Source: Saururus chinensis
Taxonomy: Eukaryota > Streptophyta > Magnoliopsida > Piperales > Saururaceae
Assembly: GCA_035235625.1 (NCBI GenBank)
Contig: CP141142.1
Location: 23,260,995-23,324,994, forward strand
Direction of reading: 5' to 3'
Length of the DNA: 64,000 nt
Shown: positions 13,586-24,964 of the stretch, in pieces
How the letters are laid out: every line of letters begins with the position of its first letter
How positions within the stretch are numbered: position 1 is the stretch's first letter
The notes under the pieces: model-generated
Seen by the model: the letters and a program-made list of their open reading frames with translations, nothing else
Told to the model about the DNA's origin: nothing
Databases searched by the model: none
Program-made: the position numbers and the translations under genes

Positions 13586-14657
13586 TCATTCAAGGGATTT
13601 ACCTAATAGGATTTTGGGGTATGAATAGAATTTAACATTAAAAATAGGAAATTTCTTCATATTGAGTTCAAAATGAAGTTTAAAAATTTTGAAACACTTA
13701 ATTAATGAAATAAGATGGGTTTAGGGTCTTTTGGGACCCATCATCTCAATTTATGAACATGGGACCCATGGTGGACCTGCACCCTAACTTTTTTGGAAAA
13801 ATAGTTAAAAATTCCAGAAAATTTTGACTTGACTTATTTTAACATAAAAACCATCAAAGTGAAGAAAATTTTGATTAAGACCATTGTTAACCACATTAAT
13901 ATAAAAAATAAGTCAAAACGACCCAATTTAACATTAAACCACATAGTAACAACTAAATAAATTAAATAAACTGGTTTTAGGGTTTAGGGATCTTACACAG
14001 AGGGGTTGTTAGTGGGTCTGAAGGTGGCTTTATGTCACGCCCCGGCAATGCCCGACCTGAGCCGAACCCGGTCCAAGGGCCGGTCAAGCGCGCGGGGGCG
14101 ACGAAGTGAAGATTGTGAAACGATCTAGCGGAAGACTTAACCCTAACCACGGGCGATGAACAGAAATATGGAGTACGCATAATCCTTTGAGCAAGAGTAA
14201 ATAAAAGGGAAGAAAAGGTGTTGCTTATTACAAAGTAAACAACAATCTCAAACCCACAAGCTTAGTTAAGTAAAGCCCACACCGGCTCAAAATAAGTCAT
14301 AAGCATCACAACTGTAAAATATGACATAAATCCAAAACAAGAACCCTACACAAAGGTCCTAAACAACAGCATAACTAAGGAAAATAAACTACACAAAGAT
14401 CTCCACGATCATGTCCAAGCCACCTCCGACCTTTCCTCGAAGAGGAGATCCTGTCCATCTGCGTGTTGCACCACGCAGCCCCAAATCAAAACACGCAAAG
14501 AGGGGTGAGTAACAAACTCAGCAATGGTTTTAATATCACTAACAACATCGAAAATATGATAGCATAGCGATATAATCATTCAAATCAACGATTTACATGG
14601 TGCAACATTTTCTGATTACATATGCATATCACCTAACACTGCATCATAGTGCATAAT

Positions 14658-14830
14658 CAACCTGCATGGATGTATCTCTAACATACATATTCCCACATGC
14701 ATTATATCATCACAACCTGCATGGATGTATCTCTAACATACATATTCCTACATGCATAACATCAACATCAACCTGCATGGATGTATCTCTAACATACATA
14801 TTCCACATACATAACATCAAAATCAACCTC
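14658..14830 (-). repeat. 55-56-bp tandem repeat in solo LTR B
   Basis: Three near-identical units begin 'caacctgcatggatgtatc' at 14,658, 14,713 and 14,769, and a fourth starts at 14,824 but decays. The repetition produces a Met/Asp/Val repetitive open frame that is not a gene. Confidence 0.9.
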
Positions 14831-16055
14831 CATCAAGGAGTAATCACACATTAATGTCACACAGACGGGAGCATAGACAAGGCCACGAAGGTGTGTCATG
14901 ATCCAAAATTCTACACAAGAATTAAAGAAAAATCGGGGTTGTCAATCCCTAATGTTGCTCGCCCTGGACGATCCTGGCCAAGGATGTCCCATTCTCACAC
15001 AGAGAATCTAGAGCAGGGGTGTTCGCCCAGGGACATCTCCTGCGGAGGGAAGAGCCTGAGTTCTCACACAGAGAACCCTAGAACACGTGGTAGCGGGGTG
15101 CACACGGCATACCACATTGGATTCTCAGGGTCCAGATGACACTCATAATAACATTCTCACAATCCGCAAGACAAGTACACAACTCGTCCCCACATCATTC
15201 CATTTAACAAGACTCAACCCGGGGAGTGCACTCGTTCCACACAGGAACTCAAATCAAAATATGTCCTTTCGGACCAATCAACTTGCGATTAATCCATGAC
15301 CGATCAATCCGGCACACAATTCCATCACACTGCATCCAATCGGTCAAATTCGATTAACCACGATGAAGCCTCAATTGGAAATCCATTTTCATGATGCATG
15401 CAGCATGGTACATACGTGGGCAAAGCATACATGAATCCTAATCCATGATAAGTGCTCTCATCAGCCCTTAATGCATCATACATAATCACAATATCAAGCT
15501 TCAACATCATCATTTAACCCCACATGTGTGTGTGTGCATCTAGTAGAAGCATTTCACATAATGCATGCCAACATGCTTGAAATTAAACTCACTACCACAC
15601 TACACATGTGAATTTCCATCTAAACATGAATTCCAGCGGAAATCATAGGAGTAGAATCGTTGAAATCATATCTCAATTCAAAACTCCACCACAAAGGCTA
15701 AACACATATAACATCACTCATTTCATCATTGAGTCATGGCATTCACCAACATCCACACACAACTAACCACAATTTATCATGACAAATCAGTCCAATAATA
15801 GATTATAGTTCTACTGAAAATATGCTTAACAATGAGAAACCAACCATTCATAATTTTAAGATGACGATTCCAAAATCATGCCACAAAACATAAGTCATTC
15901 CACCATCTCTAAGCATATATCTCAACTCCATAAACTTAATAGCATGCATTTCCAGTAGTCTAACATAGCTTAAAACACTCCACATTCATATAAAATTGGC
16001 AAGCTAAAGTGGAATCATCAAAATAAACATCATATGCACAACATACAAATTACTG

Positions 16056-16236
16056 TGTAGCCGATCGATCGCCCTTCCGGCCATTCGATCGGTTAAACGT
16101 GAAATTTTGAAATTTACAGTTCGGCCGTTCCAACACCCAGCAGGCCGTTCGATCGGATGAACTGGAAAACCGACGTTTCGGCAGTGTTGCCGATTGATCG
16201 CCCACAAGGGCCGTTCGATCGCCAACAAGGCAGAAC
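16056..16236. repeat. Cluster of CGATCG / GCCGTTCGATCG motifs
   Basis: Within 180 bp are at least five related words: 'gccgatcgatcgccc', 'ccattcgatcgg', 'ggccgttcc', 'ggccgttcgatcgg', and 'gccgattgatcgcccac...ggccgttcgatcgcc'. They tend to come in pairs separated by ~20-30 bp. Solo LTR A keeps a weaker version at 12,880-12,910. Confidence 0.6.
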
Positions 16237-16798
16237 TGGTCATCTTCTTCCTTTCGCAAAATCAAACCGAAACACCATTGATAACACTTCAAATCCACAT
16301 CTAACACCCTAATCATTATCAAAAGTCCTTCTTGACTTCCAGAACATCAAACCATACCATAATAATGCAAAACCCTAAGAAATCGGGATTAAATAATTCT
16401 ATTTTCTAATCTTACCATTAACACACTAAATCAAGCAAACTCCATTCGAAATAAGCCAAAAATGAAGAGTTTTACCATGGATAAACAGAGATTTCGAAGA
16501 CCCATTACCTCAGCACTTGTTTTAGCTCGAATTGAAGAGTCACCCTTCTTGAAATCCTTGAAAACACAATGAGTTTGAATTAAACTCTAATAGAAATCGA
16601 TTTACTCAAGAAATCCCTAATTAAATCTTAGATCTAAGGCTTGTTGGTAATAAAAATCGAATTTTGAATGTTAGGGTTTGTAGTAAAACACAAATCAGTA
16701 GCTTTTGATGGTCAAAAACGAATTGAATCAAGGGGAAAATGGTAGATTTGGAAGAATTTAAGAAGAAAACCATAGATTAGTACTTAATTAGAGTAAGC

Positions 16799-16806
16799 TT
16801 ACCTTA
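16799..16806 (-). promoter_or_regulatory. Candidate splice donor in LTR B leader
   Basis: Minus strand reads TTAAG|GTAAG, ~95 nt downstream of the TATA box, conserved in sequence and spacing with the sister LTR. Confidence 0.4.
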
Positions 16807-16892
16807 ATCGGCTTCTAATTCGGGCCTAAGTGGGGATTAGGCCAGCCCTCCTTCCTTAGCCTATTCCCAAAAATGGAAATGGCTCTGGTTTG

Positions 16893-16903
16893 CCCTTTTA
16901 TAG
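16893..16903 (-). promoter_or_regulatory. TATA box of solo LTR B
   Basis: CTATAAAAGGG on the minus strand, ~420 bp from the minus-strand LTR start, matching the position of the box in solo LTR A. Confidence 0.6.
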
Positions 16904-17329
16904 TAAGGGTTAGGGTATGCATAGGTATGTTTGGGGTGTAAATATGAAAAGTAGGCTAAAAGTAGGTATTTTGCAAATTTAAGCACAAATTAAGCCTAAT
17001 AAAATTCTGAAAATTTTTGTGTGACCTTAAGTATATGTCTAGGTTCGTTTGACACAAAAATAAAATTTTTGACGGTGGGGCCCACAGGGGTCCCGCCAAA
17101 AACCCTAATTTTTGGGGAAAATAGTAAAAATTCCGAAAATCCCAAAAATTCACATTTGGTTTAAAATCACTTAAAACCACTAATATTAAAGTATATCTTG
17201 GTTAAAACCATCAGAAACTCTATTTATTTATGAAATCACCGAATAAGATCAGAAAACACGTAAATCTCACGATAACCAATAATTAAAGAAAACCAAAACC
17301 GGTTTAAAGATGAGGGTCCTTACACTTTA

Positions 17330-18050
17330 TGCCCACAAGGGTGACAAAGCTAAGTCCAAGAGGTGGTGGCCAATGGAAACTGCAAAATTGCCAATCGCCA
17401 CCTACAACCAAAACCAATGGTACGAGTGGCTATCCTCCACCACATTCGAGGGCAAATGTATGTTAGGTTGAGCAAAGGATGAGTGAAGACCACGAGGCCA
17501 TTGTCATGCCAAGGCCAATATAGTTGTCATGCTTAAGCCATCCTAACAGAGGTTGGCCTGAAGCCGACATCTGGAGGGTAGCCGGATGGAAGCTGGATGG
17601 TCCATATCCACATGATACAAATGTTCGACAGAAAAACAGAACAAGGATGGCCATGGGTTTTGACCGCTTGGAAATCAGTGGAAAATGGGTGGAGTGGGGT
17701 TGGGAGATGGCTCCCCACCGTTGCATGGCAAGGGCAGAGTCAACAGTGGATGAGGGCCAAAAGTTGACTGTTAGTGGCAGCAAAAGTCTCACCTAAAAAT
17801 GAGGGGCGTGTAGCTCAGACAGAAAGAGAAGTAGGGGAGGGGGTGGAGTAGGAGCTAGGTAGCGTATGGTGCCTCCCCACATTTTCCAAATTGAGGTGGG
17901 CCAGATAGGGATCGATAGGCCACAGCCAGCCACCGGTGGTAGCGGCAGAAGAAATACTAGAGAAGGGAAGGCTCGGGTGAAATACACGAGAGCGGAGGGG
18001 AGAATCGAAGAAGAGGAGTGGAAGGCGGATCCAACCGGGATGGGTGGATC
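17330..18050 (+). other. Outer solo LTR body between nested insertions
   Basis: This GC-richer stretch belongs to the 7,709-23,858 LTR and joins, across insertions, to 14,003-14,032 on the left and 23,322 on the right. Open frames on both strands (17,463-17,796, 17,793-18,198) overlap one another and show no domain. Confidence 0.6.
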
Positions 18051-18379
18051 TGATGTGCCCGATGCAGACACGATCGGTACCTAGGAGAATTGCGCAGGGA
18101 AAGGGGAGAGATATTGAAGAAAGGGGGGAAATCTGAGAATCATCAATTGCATAAAATCCGACCAAAAGCAAAGGCCGCCCCATATAGGAGACGACCACCT
18201 AGGGAACCAGACCGCCTGAATCATCCTAGTCCGGTTTACACCAAATAAACCAGTTAGTGGGTCGGCTACCCCGGCCACTAACCCAGACGATAATAAAGTA
18301 TTACAATAACAAAATAAATAGTTCTATGCCATAGAATAATAAAAGAGAGTATGAGCATCGCGCACAATCGTACACAACA
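18051..18379 (-). repeat. 3' LTR of the gypsy element
   Basis: 329 bp, TG...CA in element orientation, ~96% identical to the copy at 22,990-23,316. The sequence just upstream in element orientation (around 18,380-18,395) is moderately purine-rich (gcgtggtggag) and sits where the polypurine tract is expected. Confidence 0.9.
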
Positions 18380-18410
18380 CTCCACCACGCTTCCGCTAGT
18401 CGACTTGTCC

Positions 18411-21400
18411 TCAAGGCGACCAAGCTGGATAACGAGCCAAGAAATCATCCTCAAGCATCCACGTTGCATCCTCCACGGGTTGGCCCTGCCAAGAAACCAA
18501 AACCTCAGTAACAATGCAACCCGAGCGACGAACCCGCCTCTTATCAAGCACCGACACAGGGGCAGGATCAGGGGGCGGAACAGGGCGCATCGGTGGCGGA
18601 GGAGACGCATCCACGGCCAAGTTTTGATCACCAACAAACCTGCGAAGGCGAGACACATGGAACATAGGATGGACCAAGGAAGCAGGCGGCAAGGAAAGGC
18701 TGTTAGCAACTGGACCAACGCGAGCCTCCACAGGATATGGACCATGAAACATGAGAGCGAGCTTGGAGTGCTTGGGCTGAAATAAAGAAGTCTGGCACTG
18801 TGGTAAGACAGAGACATAAACCAAGTCACCAACTTGGAACTCCCGATCAATACGGCAGCCATCATAGTGCTGTTTCATCCGATTCTGAGCCGCAGCAAGA
18901 TTCATCTTTAATTGACGCAAGACCTCATCACGGGTATGTAGCATATAATCCACCTCAGCCACCGAAGATCGATGCGGGACATACGACAAAATCGTAGGGG
19001 GAGGACGGCCATACAACACCTCGAATGGAGTGAAGCCCACACGTGTGTGATAGGCAGTATTATAGGACCACTCTGCCCATGGAAGAAGGTGCAACCAACG
19101 GCGAGGCTGTGACATCGTGAAGCACCACAAGTACTTCTCCAAACAACGGTTGACGACTTCCGTCTGCCCATCCGTCTGAGGGTGATATGCAGTGCTCATG
19201 TGAAGCGACGTACCCTGTAAGGCAAAGAACTCCTGCCAAAACTAAGAAAGGAAGATACGATCACAATCAGACACAATGGTATGAGGCATACCATGAAGTT
19301 TTGCCACCTCCCGAACATACAGGTCCGCCACCGTTTTAGCAGTGAAGGGGTGACCCAACGCACAGAAGTGAGCATACTTAGATAGACGGTCAACCACCAC
19401 CATGATCACCGATTTACCTTGCACCAGCGGCAAGGCCTCCACAAAGTCCATCGATACATCCTCCCATACTTTGTCCGGAATGGGTAGGGGTTGGAGCAAC
19501 CCAGCTGGAGAAGTGGTAGCAGCCTTGGCGCGCTGACAAATATCACAAGCTGTCACATACTCATGCACAGCCCTACGAACCCCCAACCATAAGAAACTCT
19601 GGCTGACCCGCTTGTAAGTGCGAAAAACCCCCTCATGACCAGCAACTGGAGAGTCACGGAAATGAGATATAATGCGGCGGCGGAGATTAGCAACATCAGG
19701 AACCCACAAGCGATCTTTCCATACTAGCAAATCATCCCGCCAAGTGTAAAATGGAAGGGCTGCCGGGTCCTGCTGAAGGGCAGCGATCAAAGTCTGTGTC
19801 GAAGCATCAGAATAGTAGGCATGCTTTAACTCATCAATAAAGGGACAAGAGAGCATGGAGAATGTGAAGCACGACCCTGGGGCAGGTATACGAGAAAGAG
19901 CGTCGTTATAGACCACTTCATAATCATAACCCAAAAGTTTACTGACCCAACGCTGCTGAGATGGAGTGGACACCCGTTGTTCAAGGAAATACTTCAATGG
20001 CTGATGGTCAGTACGAATCAGGAACCGTCGACCCAAGAGGTACGGTCGCCATTTGGTGACGGCATGGATGATGGCCAGTATTTCCTTCTCATAGACGGAC
20101 AGTGAAAAGGATCGGCCCGCCAGCGCCTTGCTGAAATAGGCGATCGGATGCTCATCCTGTAACAAAACTGCCCCTAAGCCAGTGTCCGAAGCATCCGTCT
20201 CGACCACAAAAGGGCGGCTGAAATCAGGCAGAATCAAGACTGGGGCGGAGACCATGGCGTGCTTCAGCCCATCAAATGTCACTTGTGCATCCGGAGTCCA
20301 AGCAAAAGCGCTCCATTTGAGCAGCACTGTCAACGGTCGAGCCAGTTCCCCATAGCAACTAATGAAGCGCTGATAGTACCCAGTGAGGCCTAGAAAACCA
20401 TGAAGCGCTCGAACACACGTGGGAATAGGCCAAGACAGCATGGCGGCCACCTTGGCTGGGTCGGTGGCGACACCATTTTCCGATATAATGTGGCCCAAAT
20501 AATCCACCTACTGACTGCCAAAGGAGCACTTCGAACATTTAAGACATAAAGAATTATCACGCAGAATAGAGAAAACCGACCTGAGGTGTGACAAATGCTC
20601 GGTCCAAGATTTGTTGTATACCAGAATATCATCAAAGAAAACCAAGATATAACGGCGCAGGAAGGGACGAAAGAGGTCATTCATGAGGCACTGGAAGGTG
20701 GACGGTGCATTACTCAAACCAAACGGCATAACCAGGAACTCGAAGTGGCCGTCGTGAGTCCAGAAGGCTGTCTTGTACACATCGGCGGCATTCATGCAAA
20801 TCTGGTGATAGCCCGAATGCAGTTCGAGCTTTCTAAACACCGTAGCGCAGGTCAACTCATCGAGTAACTCCTCAATCACTGGAATCGGGTACTTGTCTTT
20901 CACAGTCACCGCATTGAGGGCACGGTAGTCAACACAGAAGCGCCATGTACCGTCCTTCTTACGCACAAGCAACACCAGCGACGAATAAGAACTTGTACTG
21001 GGCCTGATAATCCCTGCCTGAAGCATATCGGCCGGGGGTAATCGGAATCTGATGATCGTGGGAGCGGTGAGGCGGAAGGCCCTGTGGCTCAGCGAACAGG
21101 TCGTGGTAATCTGTCAAAAGCTCTTGGAGGTCGGATGGCATGATATCTTGAGGAACCTCAATAATTGCTCGCTGCTGTAAGAGGAGCCCTTGGGGGGCGT
21201 ACCGGTACAAGGTGCTCGAAGAATGGGCGGAGAGAAGAGTGCCCGGCCTAGAGCCTTCCAACCGGACGCGCTGCCCCTGGAGCTCAAAGTCCATCCACAT
21301 CTCCCGAAAGTTCCAAATAACATCACCGAGCTCTTGCAGCCACTGCACACCTAACACAATGTCCGCCCCTTTGGTTGGTAGCAGGAAGAGATCAGTGACA

Positions 21401-22959
21401 AATGCATGGCCCTGTATAGACAAAGTAACCTGTGCACACACCCCATTGCTCTGGAGGTGCTTGCCATCTCCAATTAGTACATCAAAGGGTTTGGAGTCCG
21501 ATACGAAACACCCAAGGCGGTTGGCGACCCTGTCATTAATAAAATTGTGAGTAGAACCACTGTCGATCAAGATAGCTACCTGTTGGCACTTAAGGAACCT
21601 CTGGATGTGCATCGTGCGAGGCGTAAAGGCTCTAGAGAATGCATGCACGGATATCTCCAGTAAGTGCTCATCATTGGCGGACAGGGCAGAGCCGTCAGAA
21701 TCGTCGTCGCCTTCGTCAATTTCTTCCACTAGAAGGCTGCCCTTAATAGAACAGCGATGCATGGGCACGAATTTCTCGTCACATCTGAAACAAAGTCCCT
21801 TCGAACGACGTTCCTCCATTTGAGCCAGAGTGGGACGTCGCACGATAGGACCAGCAGGAACGGTGGGCTGAATTGGGCGACCCGGTGTAGAACTGCTGAC
21901 GGGCGGGGGTAAGGGACTGGCGCTAGGAACAGAACGAGCCAACAGCCCCAGTCGCCCTCCTCTGTGATATCTGGCCAATTTTTCCTCTTCGATACGAGCA
22001 TGATGCACCACTTCCCGCATGTTGGCACAAGGAAAATGCCGCATCTCTTCCGAAATTTCAGGTTTGAGGCCTCGCTTGAAGGTGCCCACCAGGGTGGCCA
22101 CCGGCCAATCGGGCAACTGTTTCGCCACCTTCATGAATTCCGTATAGTATGCGCGGACGGTGGTCGTTTGGCATAGGGATGACAGCATCTCATTAAAATC
22201 CTGGAACTCATTTGGCCCAAACTGCACACAGAGTTCATCGGCGAAGGCCGCCCAGGTCGGATAGCACACTTCTTTCTCAAAGTTTTGGAACCAGACCGAG
22301 GCATCGCCATCCAAGTGAAAGGCCACAATGCGCAAGCGTTCAGCCTCAGAGTGCGTTCCTTGATAGGAGAAAATTTTCTCCGCCTTATACAACCACTCCA
22401 CCGGATCATCATCCCCGTTATAGCGAGGGAACTACAGGCGAGCGAGGCGTGGTTCAGCGCCCCCTCGTTGACCCCCGCCATGCCTAGGAAACTCGTCCCA
22501 CTCTTCAGCAGTGTCCTGGAACTGGTTCAGATGGGGCGGCATCATATGGGCATTTTTGCGAACACCTGGCATGCCTCGCGTGTCCCAGGTTTGGCGCCTT
22601 CCTCCCAACATTGGCTGACCATCGCCATAGCGCGCCGGGTAGGGCGGTACTCTGATGTGGATGCCGGCCGACATTGGGGGGTCTGGAAGGATCGGCTCTG
22701 GATGCTATGAGGGCCCGCCCTTCTCCGGAGTAGTTGACGCTGGTATAGGTAGGAAAGGGATGACGCGCGCTTCCCATGCATCCTGCCTTGCCGTCATGTT
22801 GGCCATGCCTGTATTAAGGTTTTGCAACGCCGAGAGTATCTTTGACAGCTTGGCGTCGCTGACCATGGAATTGGCCTTTGGGCTGTCCGTTGTGGATGGC
22901 GCTGGAGCCTCCTTCTCAGAAGGCACCTCTTGCACAACCACTTGTTTGCCACGAGCCAT
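18411..22959 (-). pseudogene. Gypsy gag-pol polyprotein, broken
   Basis: The likely start is at 22,959 (MARGKQVVV). Gag spans to about 21,750 and ends with a zinc-knuckle variant CFRCDEKFVPMHRC (21,792-21,751). Protease has the DSG active site near 21,564. RT spans 21,026-20,400 with the FFDD box near 20,640. RNase H follows (TDASDTGLGAVL, TDHQPLKYF). Integrase has its H2C2 zinc site and catalytic region near 19,700-19,150 (MDFVEALP, VSDCD, TDGQTEVV). The C-terminus (VLVSWQGQPVEDATWMLED) resembles a chromodomain end. In-frame stops lie near 22,706, 22,434, 20,506 and 19,243. At about 21,035 the frame changes and roughly 30 residues at the RT start are missing. The first catalytic Asp of RT is Glu (KLELHSGYHQ). 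The element cannot make a full polyprotein. Confidence 0.92.
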
Positions 22960-22976
22960 GGATGGGGATCGCAAGA

Positions 22977-22988
22977 GCTCCGATACCA
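22977..22988 (-). promoter_or_regulatory. Primer binding site, initiator tRNA-Met type
   Basis: Minus strand reads TGGTATCGGAGC, 11 of 12 matches to the plant iMet primer binding site TGGTATCAGAGC, one base after the 5' LTR. Confidence 0.85.
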
Positions 22989-22989
22989 A

Positions 22990-23316
22990 TGATGTGCCCG
23001 ATGCAGGCACGATAGGTACCTAGGAGAATTGCGCAGGGAAAGGGGAGATATTGAAGAAAGGGGGGAAATCTGAGAATCATCAATTGCATAAAATCCAACC
23101 AAAAGCAAAGGCCGCCCCATATAGGAGATGACCACCTAGGGAACCGGACCACCTGAACCATCCTGGTCCGATTTACACCAAATAACCCAATTAGTGGGTC
23201 GGCTACCCCGGCCACTAACCCAGACGATAATAAAGTATTACAATAACAAAATAAATAGTTCTATGCCATAGAATAAAAAAAGAGAGTATGAGCATCGCGC
23301 ACAATCGTACACAACA
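22990..23316 (-). repeat. 5' LTR of the gypsy element
   Basis: 327 bp, the partner of the LTR at 18,051-18,379. In element orientation it precedes the primer binding site by one base. Confidence 0.9.
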
Positions 23317-23321
23317 GGATC

Positions 23322-23858
23322 ACCACCGTCGCATGATTGGGGCAGAGCCAACTACAGCTGGCTGGCCCTTGTCTGTCCATGGCGGCGGCAATTAAGAAAA
23401 ATAGAGAGGGAGGACTTACAAAGGTGAGGAAAGGCCATAACAGGATGGGCTAGCGGGGTTGGCTCTGCCATCATCGAACCATGGCAGCCAGACGAAGGCT
23501 AATGGCATATAGCGTGGACACCTCTGAGCTCACCCAGAGAGGAAAGGGGGGTTAAGTTCTGAGCTATTCTCGAATGGGCTAGCTAGAGTTCGACTTCCTT
23601 TTTTTCCATTGTTCTTATCTTTGTTTCTTTTCTTTTCTTTCACATGCTGAACACTTTGTGATGCATTAGATCTCAATCACGCCAAACACTTTTGTGGAGC
23701 ATCAGATCCCACTATCTATGACTAGGCTCAAAACTAAACTCTATGGGTACAAATACCGGAGTCATAATATGCAAAAAAATAATTCAAGGTGTCACATTTT
23801 CCCGCCAAAAAAGATTTGAAAAATTGTAGAAACATCATAAAAAACCAGGGACGTTACA
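23322..23858 (+). other. 3' end of the outer solo LTR
   Basis: Non-coding sequence running to the LTR end GGGACGTTACA at 23,858. No open frame of interest. It contains a pyrimidine-rich tract near 23,595-23,640. Confidence 0.65.
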
Positions 23859-24964
23859 ATAAGTGTCATTAAATCAAGTATTGGCATATTGTCATGATCA
23901 AACATTGTCATTAATCGGTATTTTAGTTAGTTTATAGTCTAGATATTTATTTCTGAAGGTGGAACAATAGGAAGACTCAAATTTGTGTTTTCTACAGGTA
24001 AAAATGTGCACACATTATATTCACATACTTTAGGGTAAAAGAGACCTTAAGTAAAAGAATGAAGAGGATTGGAGATTTTATTAGTGAAATATAAAACAAA
24101 CTAGTCAAAACAATCGATTGCCATGTTGAAATGATCAATTGCTAATGAACTGTAGCAGAATCTCTAAAAATTAAAGGAGTGATTAATCACTTCTGTGAAA
24201 GTTCAATCAATTGATGGAAGAGTCATGAGGGAAAGAAACCAGGATCGATCAGTTGTCCTATGGAAATGATTGATTAATTGAGTGATAGTTTGCCTAAATT
24301 AAGCTTTTTGGTCTAGTTTGGATTTCTGGTTGGAGTCTTATTCCTTTTAGGACTTAGGAGTCTATAAAATGGGATTGGGATGGAGAGTAGTGAGAAGACC
24401 TAGAAAACCTAGAGAGCTTGTGTAGAGTTCCACTAATGTAGTTTTCAGAAAAGTTGTCTTCTAGAATGAGAAAATTTCAACCATAAATGAAAAAGAGTGA
24501 TAAAGAGGTAAGATGAAAACACAAAAACATATGTGAGACATGGTGTTTTCTGAATATCGTTGCTGAGAAGATCAAGATAATAGAAGATTCATTCCAAAGG
24601 AGGAGATGAAAGATCTACTTTAATCAAAGAGTACAAAGGAGGAGAAGATCAAGCTATGACCGGTAAACAACCAAGTAGTGGTTAATTTAGAGTTCAAGAG
24701 TGGTGTGAAGAACCAGTCATTTTAAGAAAAAAGAATTTTTTCTCTTTGTAATATGAAATTCTAATCTGGACATAGTGTCTTGTGGTTTTTCCCTTGTTGG
24801 GTTTCCACATAAGAAATTCTTCTTTGTTTGTTTACTTGTCAAATTTTTGTAAGAACACATTGGAGTTATGCACTTTAATTTGAACAAAATCTATGCTTAT
24901 TTTGTTTAAAAGGGGAACAAAATCTTAGTTTGTCTATGCTACACACATAGTTCACAAACTAACA

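Larger units (their letters stand above)
10655..13997 (-). mobile_element. Long solo LTR A (3.34 kb), nested
   Basis: It runs from TGTCACACCCTAGC at 10,655 to GATCTTACA at 13,997. On the minus strand it therefore starts TGTAAGATC and ends GGGTGTGACA. Flanking 5-mers are AAGAG (10,650-10,654) and CAGAG (13,998-14,002), a one-mismatch target duplication. It is a sister of the LTR at 14,033-17,324. Shared blocks include the GACCCGAGCCGAACCCGG start, the 'cctgg-acaatcc ... gaaacctagaacac' blocks, 'cataccac-tt-gattctca', the TATA region and the end. No coding domain occurs inside, so it is a solo LTR of a probable gypsy element. Confidence 0.78.
14033..17324 (-). mobile_element. Long solo LTR B (3.29 kb), TSD CTTTA
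   Basis: It runs from TGTCACGCCCCGGC at 14,033 to GGGTCCTTACA at 17,324, with perfect 5-bp duplications CTTTA at 14,028-14,032 and 17,325-17,329. It lies only 30 bp from the end of its sister LTR A. On the minus strand it starts TGTAAGGACCC and ends GGGGCGTGACA, a common ending of plant gypsy LTRs. A minus-strand TATA box at 16,893-16,903 supports that orientation. No coding domains are present; open frames inside are chance. Confidence 0.88.
18051..23316 (-). mobile_element. Complete-length Ty3/gypsy chromovirus-type element, TSD GGATC
   Basis: Two similar LTRs (18,051-18,379 and 22,990-23,316) bound a 5,266-bp element flanked by perfect GGATC duplications (18,046-18,050 and 23,317-23,321). 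In element orientation the LTR reads TGTTGTGTACG ... GGGCACATCA. A tRNA-iMet-type primer binding site follows the 5' LTR. Gag-pol order is gag, protease, RT, RNase H, integrase, chromodomain-like tail. Short LTRs and total size suggest a Reina-like chromovirus. The LTRs differ by about 12 substitutions and one 2-bp indel over ~327 bp (~3.7%), so it is the youngest well-bounded element of the nest. The coding region is broken. Confidence 0.93.
7709..23858 (+). mobile_element. Long solo LTR (~4.2 kb without insertions), TSD ATAAG
   Basis: It starts TGTAACACCCGAG at 7,709 and ends GGGACGTTACA at 23,858, flanked by perfect 5-bp duplications ATAAG (7,704-7,708 and 23,859-23,863). Removing the three nested insertions, each with one target copy, leaves about 4,234 bp. 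No gag, pol or second LTR of this family is present inside, so it reads as a solo LTR. A TATA box at 7,997-8,005, ~290 bp from the TG end, supports plus orientation. Its non-coding body carries CTTAC-rich and 26-bp tandem repeats. The parent family is likely Ty3/gypsy, but that is inferred only from LTR style and length. Confidence 0.8.
7695..24964 (+). mobile_element. Copia-type LTR (left copy), split by a nested LTR stack
   Basis: The first 14 bases (TGTAGGAAAATAAG at 7,695-7,708) continue at 23,864-24,964, matching the LTR at 25,133-26,345. Matching landmarks include 'atttctgaaggtggaac', 'agcagaatctc', 'cttattccttttagacttag'-like text, and the end 'acacatagttcacaaactaaca'. Without the insertion the LTR is about 1.1 kb. 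A TATA-like 'tctataaaatggg' lies near 24,361. The two LTRs are clearly diverged, so the element is old. The insertion at 7,709-23,858 carries its own ATAAG target duplication. Confidence 0.7.

Noticed and set aside
11321-14830. CRISPR-like arrays
   Set aside because: Units are contiguous tandem repeats without unique spacers, in plant LTRs.
18351-22710. Plus-strand open frames across the gypsy element
   Set aside because: They are antisense to gag-pol and have no domain of their own.
7709-23858. One giant full-length retrotransposon
   Set aside because: No second LTR of the outer family and no internal domain of its own exist; the inner parts have independent TSDs and belong to other elements.
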